From Tillandsia leiboldiana (lineage: Eukaryota > Streptophyta > Magnoliopsida > Poales > Bromeliaceae): a stretch of 64,000 bases of DNA. Position numbers and translations under genes: made by a program. Under the pieces are notes generated by a model. That model saw nothing but the letters and a program-made list of their open reading frames with translations. It searched no databases and had not been told where the DNA came from. The stretch is from positions 17,595,902 through 17,659,901 of the forward strand of contig CM055076.1 of NCBI GenBank assembly GCA_029204045.2, in the 5' to 3' direction. Shown here piece by piece: positions 58,640 through 64,000 of the stretch; within the stretch, counting starts at the first letter, position 1, and every line of letters starts with the position of its first letter.

Positions 58640-59010
58640 TAAGGTAGAACAGGCGTACCTCAACCAGTAGTCTCGAACAGAAAAGGGTATGCAGATCTCA
58701 TTCTCTGTCTCTAGCTCCCAAGTAGCCTCTCGCTCTTCGTGATTGCTCCATAAGATCTTCACATACGGAATGGTCCGGTTGCGCAATTCCCTCACCTCAC
58801 GAGCAAGAATCTGCAACGGCCGCTCCTCGTAAACCAGGTCCTCACCGATCTCCAAGGGAGTGAAGTCAACCACATGCGACGGATCAAAGACATATCTCCT
58901 CAGGGCTGAGACATGAAAAACATCGTGTACACCGGCCAAACGTGGAGGAAGAGCAACTCTATAAGCCACAGGGCCTACCCTCTCAAGTACCTCAAAGGGT
59001 CCAACAAACG
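58640..59010 (-). pseudogene. Gypsy F pol C-terminus with chromodomain-like end, out of frame
   Basis: Minus-strand frame with VAYRVALPPRLAGVHDVFHV, FDPSHVVDF and VKILWSNHEEREATWELE, the usual end of Tekay-type integrase with a chromodomain that binds chromatin marks and directs insertion. Separated from the main frame by two one-base shifts. Confidence 0.8.
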
Positions 59011-59014
59011 GGGA

Positions 59015-62000
59015 CTAAGCTTCCCACGCACTCCAAATCTCCGGGACCCCTTTCGAAGGCGAGACCTTTAAGAATACATGGTCACCAATCTGAAACTCTA
59101 GGTCTCGCCGTCGAGTATCTGCATAACTCCTCTGACGACTCTGGGCTACCTCAAGGTGTCGACGAACAACTCTGACTTTCTCCTCAGCCTCCAAAAGAAG
59201 ATCTGGTCCCAAAGTCCTCCTCTCACCCACATCACTCCAATACAAGGGTGACCGACGCTTGCGTCCATACAACGCCTCAAACGGAGCCATCTGAATGCTC
59301 GCCTGATAGCTGTTGTTGTACGCAAACTCAACCAAAGATAAGTGTCGGTACCACCCCCCTCCAAAATCCATAACGCACGCTCTCAGCATATCCTCGAGGG
59401 TCTGTATAGTGCGCTCAGACTGGCCATCAGTCTGTGGGTGGAATGCAGTGCTGAATCTGAGCTGGGTCCCCAAAGCTGACTGTAAACTCCCCCAGAATCG
59501 TGACACAAACCTCGGATCCCGATCTGAAACAATCAACGCAGGTACCCCGTGTAGCCTCACTATCTCGTCCAAATACAACTGTGCCAGACGCTCCAATGAC
59601 CAAGTCATCTGAACAGGCAAGAAATGTGCAGACTTGGTGAGTCTATCTACAATAACCCAAATCGCGTCGGCTCCACTCTGCGCTCTCGGCAGCCCTGTAA
59701 CAAAGTCCATGGTGATGTGGTCCCATTTCCACTCGGGAATTGGAAGACTTTGTAACTTGCCAGCAGGAACCCGGTGCTCTGCTTTCACTTGCTGGCAAGT
59801 TAAACAGTGAGCCACAAATCTTCCAATGTCCCGCTTCATTCCGGACCACCAAAAATGTGCCTTGAGGTCCTTATACATCTTAGTACCACCAGGATGAATG
59901 GTATAAGGTGTATAATGGGCCTCTCTCAGAATCTGGTCTCTGATCTCAGGATCCGAAGGCACACAAACTCGGTCCCGGTACCGCAGTACTCCCGAGCTAT
60001 CCACTGAAAAATCCCCTATCTGATCTGCATGTATCTGGGATCTGATCCTCTCCAAGTGGGGGTCCTCACTCTGCGTCTCCCTAATCCTGTCCAACAGAGT
60101 GGGCTGCAAGACCATAGACATCAGTCTAGCAGAGACCCCAGGGAATACAACCTCAATCTGGAGTCGCCTCAACTGCTCAATCAGCGGGGCCTGCTGTGTG
60201 ACCAACATGCTCAAGCTCTGCACTGACCTCCGACTCAAAGCATCTGCTACCACATTGGCCTTGCCGGGATGATAGAGGATACTCACATCGTAATCCTTCA
60301 GTAACTCCAACCACCGGCGTTGCCTCAGGTTTAGCTCCTTTTGAGTAAACAGATACTTTAAGCTCTTATGATCCGTGTAGATCTCACAATGCTCACCGTA
60401 GAGGTAATGCCGCCACAGCTTCAATGCAAACACCACAGCTGCAAGCTCTAAATCATGAGTAGGGTAATTCTTCTCATAATCCTTTAATTGCCGTGAAGCA
60501 TAAGCAATTACCCTCCCATGCTGCATCAAGACACAGCCCAAACCGATGTGCGAGGCGTCACTGTAAATCACGTAGCCATCTCCCATCACTGGCAGTGTAA
60601 GAACTGGTGCTGAAATCAGTCTCCTCTTCAGCTCCTCAAAACTCCGCTGACACTGCTCAGTCCAAATGAACCTCATCCCCTTCCTAGTCAAACAGGTCAG
60701 GGGAGTAGAGAGCTTCGCAAAGCCCTCTACAAACCGACGGTAGTAGCCTGCCAAGCCCAGAAAGCTCCGGACCTCCGTCACCGTCGTCGGTCTCGGCCAA
60801 TCCCGAACTGTATCGATCTTCGTCGGGTCAACTGCCACTCCTGCGGCTGATACCAAGTGGCCCAAAAATGCAACCTTCCGAAGCCAAAACTCGCACTTCT
60901 TAAGCTTGGCATACAGCTTCTTCTCACGTAGAAGCTGCAGCACTATCCTCAAGTGCTCCTCATGATCCACATCGCTCCGGGAGTAGATCAAGATGTCATC
61001 AATGAACACAACCACAAACAAGTCCAAGTACGGCTGAAATACCCGGTTCATCAAATCCATGAATGCAGCTGGGGCATTAGTCAAACCAAACGGCATAACC
61101 GTAAACTCATAATGCCCATACCGGGATCGAAAAGCCGTCTTAGGGATGTCCTCGGCCCTCACCCTCAACTGGTGGTAACCTGACTGAAGATCAATCTTCG
61201 AAAACACTGTGGCTCCCTGCAACTGATCAAATAAATCATCTATCCGTGGAAGGGGGTACTTGTTCCAGATGGTCACTTTATTCAACTCCCGATAATCCAC
61301 ACACAAACGAAGCGACCCATCCTTCTTCTTCACAAATAAAACTGGCGCTCCCCACGGAGAAACACTAGGCCTGACAAAGCCCCTGTCCATAAGATCCTGA
61401 AGCTGGGCCTTCAACTCCCTCAACTCGACAGGTGCCATCCTATAAGGCGCCTTTGAGATTGGTGCGGTTCCCGGTACCACATCAATCACAAACTCCACCT
61501 CCCTCTCCGGCGGCATAGTCGTCAACTCAGGGGGAAACACATCTGGGAATTCGCGGACAACAGGAATATCCTCGAGTCCCAGTGCCGCCGTAGGCACCGC
61601 CACAATCGTCGCTAAGAAAGCGGTGCAGCCTCTACTAATCATCCGCCTAGCCCTCGCCGAAGAAACAGTCATCGCAAAGAAGGTGCTCTGGCAGCCTCTG
61701 AAAACGAACTCCTCCTGTCCAGGCTCGCGGAGGGTCACCGTCCTCTCTCTGCAGTCTATAGTAGCATAGTACCTCGACAACCAATTCATACCGAGCACGA
61801 CGTCGAAATCCTGGAGCTGCCGCAAGACAAGCAAGTCTGCCGGCAAAATCCAGGAGCCCAACTGCACAGGGCAATCCCTACAATACTCCTCGACATGCAA
61901 GACATGATCTGGTAACTGAACCTCTAATGCATGCGAAAAAGAAACTACCTCTATACCATGTAGGGATGCAAATGCTCTACTGATAAAAGAATGCGATGCA

Positions 62001-63493
62001 CCGGTATCAAAGAGAGTACGAGAACGAACTGCAGAAATCGAAATAATACCTGCGACGACACGCTCTGCTGCTGTAGCATCCTCTACCGGAGCGGCATAGA
62101 CTCGACCGCTCGGCGCCGGGGGAAGTCGCTCTGGCTGTCGCGAGGACGATGAAGCAAAGTCTGGCCTACCGGAGGCCGCCGAAGGTCCTGCTGACTGACG
62201 AGGAATGAAGGATGCAGAAGCTGATGAAGGAGCTGGGTAACCTGCCCTGGGGCACGCCCTCGCGAAGTGACCGGTCTGCCCGCAACGGAAGCAGCGGCCC
62301 TGACTCTGCGGGCACTGGGCCGGTGGGTGCGGTCCTCCACAAATGACACAACGATCAGGGCGCGGCTGCCGCGAAGTCTGCTGCTGCTGCGAAGACTGCT
62401 GCTGCTGCGAAGACTGCTGCTGTCGAGGTGGTCGACGCTGCTGCTGCTGGAACTGACGAGATGCCCCAGATCTCTGCCGCCCCTGATACCCCCGTCCCTG
62501 AGAGTGGAAACGGGGAGGTCTCGGGGGTCCCTGTCTACTCGACTGCCCCTCCTCAAACAGCGCCGGGCGCTTTGCCCCAGGAGTCACTACGGGGGCTGGA
62601 GCCACCTCTGCCATCACGACCTCACCACTCTCCACATACAGTGCCTGCTCCATCGAGGCCTCCAAAGTCTGTAATCTGCGGGAGCGGACCAACTGATAAA
62701 TGTCCCGACGCAACCCTCTCTCGAACATGTAGATCCGGTGGGTCTCATCTCTGGCCACGTGGGGCATACAAGCTAACAGTCGATTGAAATCGGCTATGTA
62801 CACGTGTACGGGCCTATCTCCCTGGCGGAGATTCCTCAGCTGCTCCTCCAAACTCTGTCGAACACTCTCGGGAAAGAAGGCCCCAAGAAGCATACCGCGA
62901 AACTCTGCCCATGAGATAAACTGGGTCCCAGGCGGACCTGCGGGTCGCACACGCCGCCACCATGCCTCGGCGTTGCTCTCCAGAAAATGAGTAGCCAACA
63001 GAACTCGAAACCTCTCATCAATAAAAAGGCTCTCGAAATGGCGCTCCATGGCCGTAACCCAAGACTCAGCCGCCCACGGCTCAGCACTCATACCCGAAAA
63101 GCGGGGTGGATCAAACTTGCGAAACCTCAACAAAAGACCCACCAAAACCTGCTGCTCTACCAAAGTCAAAGATCCCGTCGTCCCAGACGGTGGCCTACTG
63201 GAAACTGGCTCAGCCGGAACTGCTGGTGCAGGCTGCACAACCGAGGGTGCCACAACAGGGGAAGAAGGCACCGGTGAACTCTCAGGGGGTGCTACCGCCG
63301 GCTGCGCTCTCTGCTCCAACAAGAGCGTCAACCGACTCACAGCCTCCTCCTGGCGTCGAGACGCCTCAGCCAACTGTGCCATCTGGGCACGGAGCTCCAA
63401 AACCTCGCTCTGCTGTCCCTGCCCCGAGTCCTCCTGCTCGGGCTCAGAGGACGAAGGCTGCGAACGCGTCACCATCGAGCGTTGAGGAGGCAT
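59015..63493 (-). CDS. gag-pol: Gypsy F gag-pol polyprotein (C-terminus frameshifted)
   Basis: Start chosen at MPPQRSMVTRSQ (63493), which matches the gag start of gypsy E; an in-frame ATG at 63631 would add leader residues. Counting from 63631: gag capsid region about 180-330, CCHC knuckle CFRCGQTGHFARAC about 447-460, preceded by CVICGGPHPPAQC; protease DTGASHSF at 542 (62008); RT about 740-900 with FIDDILIYSR at 876; RNase H about 1000-1110 (YSDASHIGLG); integrase about 1200-1450 (CLTCQQVKAEH, WVIVDRLTKSAHF, SDRDPRF). The frame ends at 59015. The normal continuation, with a chromodomain-like end (VKILWSNHEEREATWELE), lies in other frames down to about 58640, after two one-base shifts near 59045 and 59008. 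These are close to the assembly gap and may be sequence errors. A Gln/Ser repeat (about 405-420) reflects a CTGCTGCTGCGAAGA microsatellite. Confidence 0.9.
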   Translation of the reverse strand: MPPQRSMVTRSQPSSSEPEQEDSGQGQQSEVLELRAQMAQLAEASRRQEEAVSRLTLLLEQRAQPAVAPPESSPVPSSPVVAPSVVQPAPAVPAEPVSSRPPSGTTGSLTLVEQQVLVGLLLRFRKFDPPRFSGMSAEPWAAESWVTAMERHFESLFIDERFRVLLATHFLESNAEAWWRRVRPAGPPGTQFISWAEFRGMLLGAFFPESVRQSLEEQLRNLRQGDRPVHVYIADFNRLLACMPHVARDETHRIYMFERGLRRDIYQLVRSRRLQTLEASMEQALYVESGEVVMAEVAPAPVVTPGAKRPALFEEGQSSRQGPPRPPRFHSQGRGYQGRQRSGASRQFQQQQRRPPRQQQSSQQQQSSQQQQTSRQPRPDRCVICGGPHPPAQCPQSQGRCFRCGQTGHFARACPRAGYPAPSSASASFIPRQSAGPSAASGRPDFASSSSRQPERLPPAPSGRVYAAPVEDATAAERVVAGIISISAVRSRTLFDTGASHSFISRAFASLHGIEVVSFSHALEVQLPDHVLHVEEYCRDCPVQLGSWILPADLLVLRQLQDFDVVLGMNWLSRYYATIDCRERTVTLREPGQEEFVFRGCQSTFFAMTVSSARARRMISRGCTAFLATIVAVPTAALGLEDIPVVREFPDVFPPELTTMPPEREVEFVIDVVPGTAPISKAPYRMAPVELRELKAQLQDLMDRGFVRPSVSPWGAPVLFVKKKDGSLRLCVDYRELNKVTIWNKYPLPRIDDLFDQLQGATVFSKIDLQSGYHQLRVRAEDIPKTAFRSRYGHYEFTVMPFGLTNAPAAFMDLMNRVFQPYLDLFVVVFIDDILIYSRSDVDHEEHLRIVLQLLREKKLYAKLKKCEFWLRKVAFLGHLVSAAGVAVDPTKIDTVRDWPRPTTVTEVRSFLGLAGYYRRFVEGFAKLSTPLTCLTRKGMRFIWTEQCQRSFEELKRRLISAPVLTLPVMGDGYVIYSDASHIGLGCVLMQHGRVIAYASRQLKDYEKNYPTHDLELAAVVFALKLWRHYLYGEHCEIYTDHKSLKYLFTQKELNLRQRRWLELLKDYDVSILYHPGKANVVADALSRRSVQSLSMLVTQQAPLIEQLRRLQIEVVFPGVSARLMSMVLQPTLLDRIRETQSEDPHLERIRSQIHADQIGDFSVDSSGVLRYRDRVCVPSDPEIRDQILREAHYTPYTIHPGGTKMYKDLKAHFWWSGMKRDIGRFVAHCLTCQQVKAEHRVPAGKLQSLPIPEWKWDHITMDFVTGLPRAQSGADAIWVIVDRLTKSAHFLPVQMTWSLERLAQLYLDEIVRLHGVPALIVSDRDPRFVSRFWGSLQSALGTQLRFSTAFHPQTDGQSERTIQTLEDMLRACVMDFGGGWYRHLSLVEFAYNNSYQASIQMAPFEALYGRKRRSPLYWSDVGERRTLGPDLLLEAEEKVRVVRRHLEVAQSRQRSYADTRRRDLEFQIGDHVFLKVSPSKGVPEIWSAWEA

Positions 63494-63791
63494 CCCCACC
63501 TGAGGGACAAGGCAAACAGTCAGAACCCAAATCATCTCTCGACCCAATCTAGCGAAAGTCAGAAGGCATGTCCCCCTTCCCGAAGTACTATGTTGTCTGC
63601 AGCCAACATAGTTGCCACCGAAGGAAGACATGTCAATCGCTCACCCCGAACCGCTCGGGAGAGTTAGAAATCCAATCAGGACTCTCGCTAAAATCACGGC
63701 TCTGACACGAGTCATCCTAGGGTCCAACCACAAGCCTAGGGTTCCTAAGTCCTCCAAGACCTACGTCCTAGGCTCTGATACCACTCTAATC

Positions 63792-64000
63792 TGTCACGCC
63801 CCGGGGGGATACTGCGCCCCGGCTCGCCAACAGATCCGCCGCCCATACGGGAAGCCCCGTATAGGCGTAGCGACTAACCTGCAAAGAAACATCTACACTA
63901 GCAGATATCAGAGCTGAAAGAGAAAAACTGGAATAAAAAGATAAAATAAAACTACAACTCACAAATATACAGACCAACCTCACCAGAACACAAGAGTCTC
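63792..64000 (-). repeat. Gypsy F right (5') LTR, partial
   Basis: Begins TGTCACGCCCCGGGGGGATA and matches 55333-55540. It continues past the window. Confidence 0.9.

Larger units (their letters stand above)
55333..64000 (-). mobile_element. Gypsy F: Tekay/Del-like chromovirus, runs off the window
   Basis: Minus-strand element inserted in gypsy G LTR b (left flank TGCCA). Left LTR 55333 to the gap, internal 58602-63791, right LTR from 63792, incomplete here. Primer site GTGGTATCAGAGCC (63771-63784), PPT CTTTTAGTGGGGGAG (58602-58616). Gag-pol is open over about 4.5 kb, so this is the youngest gypsy copy in the window. The LTRs share the same text; the differences I see over the first 200 bases are mostly single-base indels. 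Confidence 0.88.

Noticed and set aside
1..64000. Host protein-coding genes, tRNA genes or a new defence-like system
   Set aside because: Every long frame I could recognise belongs to gag, pol or ORF3 of LTR elements; the tRNA-like matches are 12-14 base primer sites. Nothing else was supportable by eye.

Overview
The window is plant nuclear DNA made almost entirely of nested LTR retrotransposons; I found no host gene. The families point to a flowering plant: a Sirevirus-type Ty1/copia element with a third ORF, Tekay/Del-type Ty3/gypsy elements with very long LTRs, a Cassandra TRIM whose LTRs carry 5S rRNA sequence, and a large non-autonomous LTR element. All primer-binding sites that can be seen match initiator tRNA-Met (TGGTATCAGAGC). 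The species cannot be told from the sequence.

Layout. 1-468 is a promoter-like fragment. 469-1368 is an old Sirevirus LTR on the minus strand. Gypsy element C (minus strand, degenerate and non-autonomous) is inserted in it: left LTR 1369-2029 plus 7988-11437, internal sequence 11438-12486 plus 36704-38105, right LTR 38106-39351. Inside C's left LTR sits element D (2030-7987), a complete LTR element without recognisable coding sequence. Inside C's internal region sits a Sirevirus with target duplication GTAAC. It appears twice (12487-24175 and 24980-36703) around a 100-base N gap. The flanks, duplicated right border and indel-rich sequence near the gap indicate one genomic element represented twice by unmerged contig ends. 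Gypsy element E (39352-48904, minus strand, decayed gag-pol) abuts C's right LTR and carries a Cassandra TRIM (46365-46942) in its right LTR. 48905-55332 is a plus-strand pol-LTR-pol-LTR chain of gypsy relics (G). Gypsy F (55333 to beyond the window, minus strand) is inserted in G and keeps a nearly complete gag-pol; a second 100-base gap lies at its left LTR border.

Most notable points. (1) The transcribed leader of the Sirevirus LTR holds an ordered set of hairpins: two long stems whose pairing is kept with compensatory changes in the old relic at 469-1368, followed by eight small hairpins that share the loop TGGATT on different stems. This looks like a structured RNA element, perhaps for packaging, dimerisation or translation. 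(2) The palindrome array GATCCGGATC that precedes the LTR TATA box recurs upstream of the third ORF, followed there by a TATA-like box and a plausible 5' UTR intron, which suggests that ORF3 has its own promoter. (3) The assembly duplication should be resolved before anyone counts elements or dates insertions here.
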